From the NCBI GenBank assembly GCA_014058105.1, contig JACGCM010002198.1, positions 1,315,001-1,379,000 of the forward strand: a stretch of DNA of 64,000 nt, written 5' to 3'. The DNA comes from Kingdonia uniflora (taxonomy: Eukaryota; Streptophyta; Magnoliopsida; Ranunculales; Circaeasteraceae). This document shows, piece by piece, positions 10,831 through 21,774 of the stretch. The notes below the pieces were generated by a model. That model was not told the origin of the DNA. It ran no database searches and saw only the letters and a list, made by a program, of their open reading frames with translations. Every line of letters starts with the position of its first letter. The first letter of the stretch is position 1. Both the position numbers and the translations under genes were made by a program.

Positions 10831-12250
10831 AGAAAAGGGTTCACCTCGATGACCAACCACCTAAAGAGGAACCCACAGAATACGTCAATATTAATGGACC
10901 TAGAAGAGGCACATTCATCGAAACTAAGTTGGTTCAACGCGAGAAAGATGCTTTCATCCAATTTCTGCAACTCAAACGAGGCATTTTTGCTTGGTCTTTC
11001 GAAGAAATGCCTGGAGTCGATCCAGCTATGGCTTGCCACAATCTCGCCATCAACGACAATGCCCCGGTGGTCAAACAGAAATAGCGACGACTCTCACCAC
11101 GTCTTCGAGATGAAGTTAACACAGAGATCGTGAAATTGATCAAAGTGATATTCATTCGAGAAGCCAAGTATCCAGATTGGATATCCAGCATTGTCGCTAT
11201 CTCTAAAAAGAATAGAAAAGTTCACGTTTGCGTAGATTTCACAGATCTAAATAAACACACCCTAAAAGATAGTTTCCCTCTTCCCAACATTCATCAGATC
11301 CTCGATTCCATTGCAGGCCATGATCTCCTATCTATGATGGGCGCAACCTCAGGATACAACCAAATACCACTTCTGGAAGAAGATCAAGAGAAGATAATAT
11401 TCATCACCGAAAGAGGCCTTTACTGTTAGAAAGTCATGCCCTTCGGGCTCAAGAACACAGGGACCACATACCAAGGATTGATGACTTTTATGTTTAAAGT
11501 ACACCTGGGAAAAATCGTCGAAGTATACATCGATGATCTCCTGTACAAAGGCATATAGTCAGAAAATTACCTCTCAGATCTCAACATAATATTCAACATC
11601 CTTCGATCTTACAGAATGTGTCTCAACCCAGATAAATCTCAATTCGAAGAACATTTTGGCTACTTTCTAGGCCACCTCATCAGGAAAAAAGGAATTGAAG
11701 CCGATCCAGATCAAATCCGCGCTTTCCTCGACATACCATCTCCAAAGACAACGAAAGACGTCCAAAAACAAGCCGGCAAGATTGCAGCGATCAACCATTT
11801 TGTCTCCAAATCTTCAGACCACTGCCATTGGATATTCCTATTACTCCGAGGATATACCAAAAGAGGAAAGGTCTAGCCAACCGCGGAAGTCACATGGACA
11901 CCAGAATGTGAAATAGCTTTTCTGGATCTTAAAATCTATTTGGGGAGGTCTCCCATAATGAGTACCCCAGTAGGTAATGAGGAACTGATTATCTACCTAG
12001 CAGTCACCGACACCTCTCTCAACTCGGTTCTCATTCATCTGGAAGGGAAAATCAAGAAACCAGTCTTCTTCATCAGCAAAACACTTACACCAGCAGAAAT
12101 AATGTACTCCAAAATTGAGAAACTTCTTCTCACCCTTGTTTATAATTTGCAGAAGCTCAGGCACTACTTCAAAGCACATTCTGTCAAAGTGATGATGAAC
12201 TACCCACTTCGTGAAGTTTTATCCATAAAAGAGAAGTTACAAAGAGTGTA
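10831..12250 (+). pseudogene. Reverse transcriptase of element A
   Basis: Synthesises cDNA from the element RNA. Visible blocks: FEEMPGVDPAMACH (about 11000), PRLRDEVNTEIVKLI, VHVCVDFTDLNKH, SGYNQIPL, VMPFGLKNTGTTYQ and catalytic YIDD at 11526-11537. The connection domain follows (GRSPIMSTPVGNEELIIYLA, then SKTLTPAE). Stops at about 11429, 11558 and 12250 truncate it. The catalytic motif survives, but the frame does not. Confidence 0.92.
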
Positions 12251-12930
12251 ACAGTGGTCAGTCAGTTTGGGTTAACATGATATAAAGTTCGAATAGAGTC
12301 ATTCAGAGAAAGGTAAGGCCATTGCCGATTTCCTCACAGATTTTCCAGTAGAAGATCCCGAGTGGGAGGATCACGACCCAGACCTTACTAAAAGCACGCC
12401 AAAAAATCTTCCTCCCAAGCCATTCGATGAACGAGCTGATTGGATCACCACGTCAAGGTGGCGGCTTCTCACCCATGGATCAGCAGAACCCGCAAGGTCA
12501 GGAATCGGGATCGTTTTGATTACCCCTTCAAATAGCAGAATTGAGAAATCAATTTGCCTGGATTTCGAGGCCTCAAATAATGTCACCAAATATGAAGCTC
12601 TCATTCATGGACTCGACCTCCCTCTTGAGCTCGACGTCCCCGAACTCTCAGTTTACCCAGATTTATTACTCATCGTTCATGATTATTCCGAGCAGCACAA
12701 GAAGAATGGGAAGATGATTGAATGCACGACCCTCATTGCAGATAGGATGAGTAAGTTCGCAAAAGAAACTCTCGAATACCTTCCTCGAGGGGAAAACAGA
12801 CACGCCGATTCCTTGGCGCATCTAGACGGGGTCTTGGATACGAAAGCTCGATATCTCCATATCGAAATCATTTCAACCCCCAGCATTGATCACATATCAG
12901 TATGCACGATCAATACTGGGGACGATAAAG
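12251..12930 (+). pseudogene. RNase H of element A
   Basis: Degrades RNA in the RNA:DNA hybrid. The block RWRLLTHGSAEPARSGIGIV (about 12460-12520) shows the expected TDGS motif as THGS, so the first catalytic Asp is His. Later LDFEASNNVTKYEALIHGLD and ECTTLIADRMSKFAKETLEY match the B copy. The frame 12516-13406 is open and runs into integrase. Confidence 0.88.
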
Positions 12931-14194
12931 GGGGAAACAACGATTGGCGAAAGCCTTTCTTAGATTACCTCGGTGTCAACAACAAATGCAACGGACCACT
13001 TCCAACAGATCCGAAAGAACTCAGACAGCTGATCAACAACTCAAAACGTTACATTACTCAAAACAAAATACTTTACCATCTATCTGTTACAGGGCCCAAC
13101 CTCAAGTGCCTCTCAAAATCGAAAGCAGACGAGCTGCTCTACAAATTAGATGAAGGAACTTGTGGCTCCCACACCGCAGGTAGATCATTAGCAAACAGAG
13201 CGATAACTTCAGGAGTAGTCTGGCCCGGCATGTGCAAGCAAGCAGAAGAGTATTCCCGCAGATGTGGCACCTGCCAAAGACATGGAGATATGATACGCGC
13301 CCCTGCGCTCGATCTCCATGGAAGCAAGGTTTTCTGGCCATTCAAAAGATGGGCACTAGACCACGTCGGCGAATTCCCTAACTCTCTAGGTAATCGCCAC
13401 CACTAACTCATAGCTACCGATTACTTTACAAAATGGGTAGAAGCAATCCTACTATGTCGAACCAGAGAAGAAGAGGTCATCTCTTTTTTCTGGAACCACA
13501 TAAACTCTCGATTAGGGTGCCCCTACCTAATTCGTATCGATAACGGGCCCCAATTCGTAGGAGAAAAGGTCGTAACCTTTCTAAATCACCACAATATCAT
13601 CCATTCACCATCAAATCCATACTATCTTCAAGGCAATGGCCAAGCCGAAATCACCAAAAAACCATCTTGGACGGACTCAAAAAATGGCTCCATTCACAGA
13701 AAAAAGGAAATTGGGTCCGTGAACTACCTCACGTCCTGTGGGCATATCGAACCACTCCCCGACAGTCCACAGGGTGTAACCCATTCCTCATTGCTTATGG
13801 CATTGAGGTAGTCATTCCTTCTGAATGCCATCATCTAGTTCAAGATCACGCGCTAGCTGACGAGGAAAATGAATTCAAATTGGCTTGCAACCTCAATATG
13901 ATAGATAAAACTAGAGAACGCGTCATCGTTAACCTAGGTCGATATTATCATATGCTGGCCAGGTCTTACAATAACCAAGTCTGGAGCCACACCTTCCAAA
14001 TCAAAGATCTTGTCCTACGAGAAATTCCTCAACATCACAAAGAGCCTCACGCTGGAAAATTAGCCGACAATTGGGATGGTCCATTCATTATCGCAGGCCT
14101 CTCAGGCCTGGGATCATACTATCTCATGACAGAAGAGGGAATCCACATTTTAAATCCTTGGAACACTAGGCAATTGAAGCGATACTATCATTAG
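12931..14194 (+). pseudogene. Integrase of element A
   Basis: Inserts the cDNA. Zinc-binding HHCC-type region GTCGSHTAGRSLAN...RRCGTCQRHGD (about 13150-13290). The DDE core keeps all three acidic residues: Asp in IATDYFTKWVEA (13412), Asp in IRIDNGPQF (13535) and Glu in GNGQAE (13640). A frameshift at about 13655 moves the rest into frame 13667-14194, which ends in a GPF...LGSYYLMTEEG C-terminal block. A stop at 13404 also interrupts it. Confidence 0.9.
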
Positions 14195-14428
14195 TCGCCT
14201 CACTACTCAATTTCCATGTTTCGCTGTTTGTTATCAATTCCAAAAGTGAGATTTTTATCTCCATCCAATGTAATTTCTGAACTTATCAATGAAAGTTTTT
14301 TTTACATAATGTCAATCTCTTTACAAAACAGTCGTTCACATTCCACAGACTCATACATAGATAATACTAGCTTACAATCCATATTCCATAAGTTTGATCG
14401 AGGAACTTTGTTGGCTTCTGCCACTACA

Positions 14429-14760
14429 TATCGGCGAGGAAGTCAAGTGTAAAAACTTGTCCAACTTTAAAGAGCTAATCAAGAGATAAGACATAGGTAA
14501 TACTAGTCTTCATCTTTTATAACTTGTTTGGTCTACACCAGTAGACTGGATCGAGCATACAACTTGGTTCAGCTGAATCTCTACATATCGGCGAGGGAGG
14601 CAAGTATAAAAGTTTGTCCAACTTCAAAGAGCCAAGCAAGAGATAAGATATAGGTAATACTTGTCTTCATATTTTACAACTTGTTTGGTCTACACCAGTA
14701 GGCTGGATCGAGTATACAACTTGGTTCAGCTGAATCTCTACAGCTCTGTAATTGTGGCAA
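14429..14760 (+). repeat. Tandem repeat after pol of element A, 157 bp unit
   Basis: TATCGGCGAGG recurs at 14429 and 14586. A decayed third copy starts about 14740. The unit contains GATAAGACATAGGTAATACT. It sits between pol and the antisense genes, as do arrays in B and E. Confidence 0.85.
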
Positions 14761-15044
14761 GTATAAAAGCTCGCCTCACATTAATGGCACAACCAGGCAT
14801 AAGATAAGGCAAAGGTCATACTAGCTTTCATCCCTTTCAATATGTCTGCGACATTTCTATATGCCAAGGTCAAGGATAACATTTGGTCTTGCAACCCCTC
14901 GGCATTTCTACAAATAGAACGAATGTAAAAATTTGTTTTATATCAAGGATCCCACCAGATACATCATAAAGCAATGGTCATACTAGCTTTTATTTATAAC
15001 AATGTGACTGCAACATTTTTACTTATTTTCAGATCAAAATCATA

Positions 15045-18000
15045 TTATAAAAGATTCTTTTCTGCCGATGGAGTGTCAGCAATGCTTTCCCCCACATCAT
15101 CAAGTAGTCTATCTTTTAGTTTACGAGCCACAACAATCCTACCTCGTTCAACTAAGTCAGTAGTTCGAGGACCCAGTTGGGTCTCCATGACACCCAGACA
15201 GTTACCTTGATCTATCTCAGCTCCACAGGTGCATCCTTTATCTGACAGAGTTGTGAGCAAGGTATCTCATTCTGACTCAACCCTTTTAACTTCCTCTACA
15301 AAATATTTAACGATCACACTTAACAGGGTAGATCGAGCCACATCAGGTACTATCGCTTTTGCAAATTTCTCCTTTAACCTCTCGTGAGGCACCTTTACAC
15401 TCGCATAAGTATCCTTCCAAGCATTTATATCCGCATCAAGCCTATCATGGCGTTAGAATTACATAGCGAATGGCATCTTCTTCCAAATACTTTTGGATTA
15501 AAAGTTTGAAGTCCATCCTCAGATGAGCACTTCACTAATATTCTTTAGACATACAAGGTACACATTTTTGATATCCTACTCGGTATTAATAGCGTTAGAT
15601 TTTTACTATGCATTTCTATCACATTTACTTAAATTAGCGTTGGTATAACACAAAGATTGAGCGACCTATTTCAAATCTAACCTGCAACTCCACTTGCACA
15701 GACAACAGGGACTTTGAGGTCTCCATTTCCCTGGCAAGTCCAGACTCTAAGTCATTTATCCTAAGACGCATCTCTTTAACTACCTACAAAAGATTTATAA
15801 ACGAAGCCAACATACATCAGTTCCTTTCCCGCACAAAAGTTTACAACTTACAAATATCCAGAAAACACATGTCTATCCTACCTTCTCACTCCCATCCTCA
15901 GGGAGCTCAACATCATCCCCTTGGTTTTCAAGTACTGTTTGGGGGGAGACACCATCCAAACCGTCCACAACCCCCAATACTTTTGCTTCCTCTTCTTCTT
16001 CCTCGGCATAGGTATCAGCCTTAATAACATCCTCCTCCTCCTGAGAGTAGCCCTTCAACATCAAGTGACGACCTAGTCTGCTACCCTCCTCAGCCGTCTC
16101 ATCTAAATTTGCCTTTGCCTTAGTCTGTAACTGGCCAATTGCTGCGGCATGAGCTGCCTTCAGCTGCTTGATTTCTTTCAGGGGATCAGTCTTGGCTCAA
16201 GCCAAGTTTTTCTCCTGCTCTCTCTTCACCTTTTTCAGGTCGGATTCCTATTCTTCTATACGGAGCCAAATCCCCTTGACAAGGTAAGCAACCTGCAAAA
16301 ATTATATCGACCTCAATTACTAGTTTGAAGTATATTAAACATTTTTATCTCATAATATAAACTTACCATCTGGCTTGTATCTTCCTTCCCTTGTAGAATC
16401 GCTAATCTAGCCCTTTCCTCGACCTCTTTGAGGTCATCCACTGAAACAGATCGCCCCTCAGAGACTTTCTCTCCTCAGCCCCCCAAAGGCTCTATCATCC
16501 TCCTCCTCCCTTGTGCGACCTCACCACTGCCTGTGGTACCAGAGGCCGGCAAAGCCTTTTTTATCCGTCTTTTTAGAAACTTGTGGGTTATCTTACTCGT
16601 CGTAAGGTTCAATTGAGCTGAACTGCCCGACCCAAGAGATTTAGCTCGAACCTCATCCCTGCTTGTTTGCCTTGTTTCATCATCGACACCCGTCATTGAC
16701 CTAGCAGACTGAGCCTTTGTAATATTTTTCAACTTACTTTCAACTCTCTTCTTTTTACTCAGGCTGAGTTCCCCCAAGACCAGTTCGAGTTCAGTCTCCT
16801 CCTCTGTGACCTCGTCCAACAGAGACTCTTTCCATTCCACTGTAGACTTAACACCTGCAATAAGCACATTTTTCTATCAACTATACTTATCAAAGATACA
16901 TAACAATAATTCTATCTATGCATGTTTTTACTTATTTTGCTTTACAGATCAAAATCGGAGGTCCAAAAGTTCCTCGTCATCTCTTTGAAGGCATTTACCC
17001 TTCACCCATATGATGTTATCATTCCATATTCGACCTGCTAAATTCAGATCGAAAAAATAATACCGAGTAACACTCGAACGGAAGTACGACCCCCCACTAG
17101 CCTTAAAATTCTTTACCCCATAAAACTGCAGAATGTGCTCAGGAGTTATCCTCCTCACTTTGTTCTCCCTTTCCCACCTATCATTCAGATGGTCACATAC
17201 AGTTATGACCTCCCAGATATTCCTGTTCATTTGAACAGGACATGCCTTTATTGTATTCATTACCCCATTCGCCAAATTGGTAAGGGGGAGGCACAACCCA
17301 TACTCTAATTGAGATAGGTAACACAAAAAACTCTTAGTAAGGTCACTCTAGATATCTCCATCGAAATACTCTAACGAGATCGATTTGTCTATACCCCTAT
17401 CTTATTTTTTTGCTTCTAAATCTGCCAAAAGGTAAAAATACTCTTCCCCTTCCGCTACCGTACAACCCCTAAACTGCATGGTGGCAAACTCTACATATTT
17501 ACCCCACTTACCTCTTATAGCTCCCTTGGCTTTACAAAATTCTCTAAAAGCTTCAGAACCTGGAGGATAAGACACCAACCGACCAGGGAAACCCATAAAT
17601 TGTTCCAATCCACCTTCCCCTTCGCTATCAGACTCATTCGTCCTACCAGAGGTTGAAACCTCATTGACAGATGACATACCCATCTTAAAAACAAACTTTA
17701 CTGGACTATTTCGACCTACACAGGTGCCTCTCACGTTCGACCTACATACAGGTTAAAGTATTTATCATTCTTCCATCTATGTATACGTATGTATCTATAT
17801 ATTTAACATATATCTCTGATAAGTCAGTCATACATAACACATATATTTACGCTATAGAATATTAAAGTATATTGCATACGTATCTTTACTATCTGGATAC
17901 GAATCGGCAGAAGAGTCAAGCTTCCTCCTCACTACACTGCTATATTCCCATCTACGGGATCCCAAACCTTTTCCCCTTTTTAACCTTTTATCGTCCTCAA

Positions 18001-18307
18001 AAAATTCTAGATTTATTTTCCTGATCTTTCGGCTTTCCCTCAGATTTCTCTCCAAGTCTTTAGTGGTAAAATGATTATTTGGAAACGAAGAAGAACTGTT
18101 TATCTTTTCTCTCTCATGCGGCTGGCATTAATTGCCCCTCGCATGAACCGTCCTCGATTCTAGAACCGAGACATCCTTTCCACTTTCCATGTCAGACGCC
18201 TTATACCTTTTCGATAAAACCACTTTCCCACCATAACAACCCTCCTCATTTATTAAAGTGTGTTGTTGCCTTCATTCCATATCTTTTCTTAACATCCCCT
18301 CACTCAT
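15045..18307 (-). pseudogene. Antisense gene 3 of element A: spliced coiled-coil protein
   Basis: Reading leftwards: exon 1 about 18307-17884 (start MSEGMLRKD uncertain), exon 2 17741-16936, exon 3 16854-16367, exon 4 16292-15882, exon 5 15783-15682, final exon about 15433-15045. Exon 2 holds FPGRLVSYPPGSEAF, REFCKAKG, YLSQLEYGLCLPLTN and FYGVKNFKASGGSYF. This is like the 'putative gypsy type transposon' domain (PF04195, from memory). Exons 3-5 are charged and coiled-coil. The last exon ends in GCTCGAEIDQGNC and GPRTTDLVERGRIVV, shared with B. Intron boundaries match B and C. Two donors have decayed (GT to AT at 17883 and 16935), and stops occur in several exons, for example after LLADLEAKK. 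Function unknown. Confidence 0.75.
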
Positions 18308-18647
18308 GATGACTCTCACTGTGGGATGTCAGAACTATATTTTATTTTCTATACAAAAAAAAATTAGAAACTTTTGCACTCATCTATTTTTGTTTCACAG
18401 AACTTGTTTATCATACTTATAGTGATTGACATCAATTTCAAAATCGTACAACTGTTCAAATTTATTCAAATTGCTTGCTGAATAGTCTCAAAATAGATTC
18501 CCCCTATTGAGGATCCAATTGACTTATATTATTTCTGTTACATTCCAAAATTTAGTTTATTTATAAGAACATCTAAACAGTATCCATCGCAACCTGTATT
18601 TGATCACATCATTCACCAATCCTAATAATTTCAAAATCAATCACCAC

Positions 18648-18902
18648 TTAAGCGATTAAACCTACCACCCTTTCTCGTTCAACCAAATTCCTTATGAATA
18701 CACGAAAAAATGACTCATAAAAGTAACGAGCATACTCAAGTTCTTTACTCCTTATATTTTACCCTACGAGCTGGCACACCCTCATCGGTAACTCAGCATC
18801 GTAACTGACCGAGCCAAAAATTCTCTCCCACACCTTAGTAGTTTTTATGGCTAATCGACCTTTTGCAGCATGACGAATCCTCTGAGATCGAGTCCGTACC
18901 AT
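18648..18902 (-). pseudogene. Antisense gene 2 of element A (MVRTRSQ protein)
   Basis: About 84 codons, starting MVRTRSQRIRHAAKGRLAIK at 18902. One in-frame TAA follows QLVG; homology continues through ELEYARYFYESFFR to a stop at 18648. B carries an uninterrupted 117-residue copy (29060-29413) and C a partial one (21276). It lies between antisense genes 1 and 3. No known domain recognised. Confidence 0.65.
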
Positions 18903-19769
18903 CCTAACCTTTCCCTAAGCTTTTGCAGGTCATCCTATCAGTATTTATAAGATTTCCCAATCACTTCCTTCTTTCACTCAGTTGTTACCTAGTATCGCGT
19001 AACAGAATCCCAAGATCTTTGACTCACTTATTATAACTTATCACCTTATTAGTACACTCACTGGTTAGTACAATTGACCTTATGAGTGGTATCTCTGTCG
19101 ACCTTAAAAACACCTCGAATTAACATATTTCTGCAATTTCTATTTCATTTCCTGTTAAAACATAAATCTTTTATTAATCTCAGTTCGAACGTTGTTTCAG
19201 CACTTATCAAATTGTTATTCAACTAACACATTTCAGGTCGATTCAAGGAAAAAAATTCTATACACAAGATTCGTGAGAATCAATTATTATTCATATTACT
19301 CATAGCATGATTTACAGATAACAAGTTTTCACACAGTATAACAGCATGTTATCCGTCCAATACCGAACTTCAGGTACTTTACAGATAACAAGTTTTCCCT
19401 GCTTGTTTAAAGCTAAAGGTCAACCAGACATGGCAAGGCATCATCTCTTCCAATTTTTCTTACTTTAGTGACGTTTCGCCCTGACGCGAAGAAAATAGTA
19501 GAACCAACAAAAAGCCCTCCTCACATGGCTCGGTTGAAGCACAGTCAAACTCCAAACACAAATTATGTAAGCAGTAGACTCAGTGTGGCTCCCACAAAAC
19601 AAGATGGAAGATCTTTAGAGAATAAAACTACGATGGAAATGCCTTTACAAAATCTTTCTACCAGTTTTCCTCCTCCACTGCCACCACCGCCTCTTCTATA
19701 ACCACCACCACCACAGAGTTAGTAGAGAGGAAGAGGGCTCAACCTTAGAATACCTGGCACCACATAAAA

Positions 19770-20072
19770 TCAATGCATAGGCCCCGCAGATGCACCTTTC
19801 CCTGTATATGAACCCCTAACCCTATCTTTCGCGAAGGTGCGGAGACAAGCCCAACGTTCCTCACCCGTCAAGACGAAGACATAAAATCTCCACTTACAGT
19901 AGAAATCTTCCTCAGCTTCAACCGCTTCCTCTCCTGATAAGCCTCGATATATCGGTGGAACAGGCGTTGGGATAGCTATTTCCAGGCATTGGTCACCAAA
20001 GTACTTCAACTTTAACCGCTACGCTTCATACGCAATTCTCTCTTCTAGGACCATACTCCGAGTTTTCACCAT
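19770..20072 (-). pseudogene. Antisense gene 1 of element A (MVKTR protein)
   Basis: 101 codons from ATG 20072: MVKTRSMVLEERIAYEA, one TAG, then KYFGDQCLE, VPPIYRGLSGEEAVEAEEDF, YCKWRFYVFV and ERWACLRTFAKD. Length and sequence match the B copy (27772-28074). A Gly-rich coding remnant follows further left (about 19640-19720) and may be a second exon. A TATA box lies 54-61 nt upstream. Function unknown. The acidic block before FYCKWRFY is the most conserved part across A, B, C and E. Confidence 0.7.
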
Positions 20073-20125
20073 TTCAGAGAGCGCTACACATACAAGAATT
20101 TGCCCAAACAAGTGATCAAGGAAAC

Positions 20126-20133
20126 TTTATATA
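20126..20133 (-). promoter_or_regulatory. TATA box of antisense gene 1 (element A)
   Basis: TATATAAA on the minus strand, 54-61 nt before the ATG at 20072. Confidence 0.6.
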
Positions 20134-20357
20134 ACTCTAACTTCATTGTACAAGTACATTTTCCCCAGCGCCGTCATTGATTACGGACGCGACTATTCAA
20201 ACACAAACCGTCACATGCATCCGCACTAACATTTAATAACCATCACTTCCAAAAACCACATAATTTCTACCCAATCAAACGCCATCATTGCTCCATTTTG
20301 AGATTATAATTTTTTACATGTTCTTTCCCAACCAAATCCACCCGTGACTTCTATTAC

Positions 20358-20368
20358 GAGGGGGCGAT
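20358..20368 (+). other. Polypurine tract of element A
   Basis: GAGGGGGCGAT immediately before the 3' LTR. Confidence 0.9.
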
Positions 20369-20947
20369 TGCAGGGGATTATTCTTCAACCTCACTTGTAA
20401 TTGAGCTCACTCAGTTCAAATTACCTCCATCTCAGGCTCACGCAATTTCAACACACAACATTCTACTCAAACATTCTAACCAACCCCACGAACTACATAA
20501 GAAACTACATCGAGCTAAACCCGAAAAATATTATTCAGTCAAAGACACCTGTCTCCCACAAACTCATCAGTTATTCAGCCAACCGCCACTAACTGCATTA
20601 TTCAGAAGACGTACTCCAGCACAACAAAGAGCTGTGGGAAAAGCCTATAAAAAGGAAAAGTTCCAGAAGAGACAGGGACCAGAAAAATTACTCAAACTTC
20701 TTACTTACAGGATCAAAGGCATTTATATATTCTAGAGATCACTTGTAATAAAGATATCCACTCAAAGTTAAAAAGAGACTTTTATAAAAATTCTCCATAC
20801 GAGGTCATGGTTTTTTACCTATTCAGAGGTTTTCCACGCTAAAAACACATATTTTAATTTATTGCTTTCCATTATCATATTGTTACAGGATCATTGGTGT
20901 GATAGCTAATTCATAATCGTATCGAGCTATAGAATTTGACCATTACA
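20369..20947 (+). repeat. 3' LTR of element A
   Basis: Begins TGCAGGGGATTATTC and ends GACCATTACA; 579 bp like its partner. Confidence 0.97.
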
Positions 20948-20952
20948 GTAGG
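20948..20952 (+). repeat. Target site duplication of element A, right
   Basis: GTAGG, matches 7906-7910. Confidence 0.95.
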
Positions 20953-21275
20953 GTTATGTATTCTGCGAAAGATGTTTGAAAAAATGTGTATCGAACTGAT
21001 GAAAATAGGAATTTTGCATGACAAAAATAAGCAACCATAACTCGAAATGGTTTTTAGAAAAGTACACTTTGAAAAGAACGTGACAAAAATTAGGCAAATA
21101 AGGAGGTACTTTCCGAGCTGAGGGGGAGAGATAAATATCTTTTTGTTAGGGTAGATAACTATGGCAATTATAATGTTTATCAGGGAATATCTGAGCAACA
21201 TAAAAGAGTAGATTGGACGATATCGTATTCTGTTCTTATAATATGGCTGGAAATAAAAGTTTGGAATTAGTAAAT

Positions 21276-21404
21276 ATGGTGAGGACTCGTTCTCAGAGAG
21301 TTCATCATGCAAGAGAGGTGCGTATGGCAATAAAGGTCGCAGAAGGGCGCGAACGGATATTCAGGCTTTGTGAATATGAGGACGATCTGCCGGTTTTTGT
21401 ATAA
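21276..21404 (+). pseudogene. Antisense gene 2 of element C (MVRTRSQ protein)
   Basis: ATG 21276 opens MVRTRSQRVHHAREVRMAIK and reaches a stop after DDLPVFV. Out-of-frame homology continues briefly (LEGLTVREKDELT). It is homologous to the intact copy 29060-29413 in B. In C it is separated from antisense gene 1 (7209) by the insertion of element A. Confidence 0.6.
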
Positions 21405-21774
21405 TAGCTTGAAGGTTTGACTGTAAGAGAAAAAGATGAGTTAACTAATGGGGGCGAATTGATTAGATGTAGAGTTGTAGGACATTTACGATATTTCAAA
21501 TGTAATTACTTTTGAGAGATTTTTTGTATGACAGTTCAAAATATTGTAAAAAAGAAGTGTTGGATTTTATGTATTTTAACCTGTTTTTATGAATTCAGTT
21601 TGGATTTTGATTTTTTGAATCTGTTTGCTCTGGAATTATCATTGAAATGAGTACAAATACTCTGGATTTTCAATGGCAAAAATCTGAAAATTGTGAGGAT
21701 GAGATGAAAAGTGGAGTGTGAGTTTGAATTGTCCGCAGTTAGGAGTTATGGATGCGGAGAGGTGTGAGAGAAAA

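Larger units (their letters stand above)
7911..20947 (+). mobile_element. Element A: complete 13.0-kb Tat-like gypsy element
   Basis: Two 579-bp LTRs, a 5-bp target duplication, PBS at 8492, GAGGGGGCGAT polypurine tract at 20358, and gag-protease-RT-RNase H-integrase on the plus strand (8610-14194). A 6.2-kb region follows that holds three genes on the minus strand (15045-20072). Domain order (RNase H before integrase) is that of Ty3/gypsy. Gag-pol has more than ten stops and at least one frameshift, so it is inactive. Non-coding parts: 14195-14428 and 14761-15044 (3' untranslated), 18903-19769 (spacer, with a Gly-rich coding remnant near 19640-19720 on the minus strand) and 20073-20357 (promoter side of the antisense genes). 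Confidence 0.97.

Noticed and set aside
19468..19701. Proline-rich plus-strand ORF in element A
   Set aside because: It is the complement of a Gly-rich antisense coding remnant that matches element B; low complexity keeps the opposite frame open.
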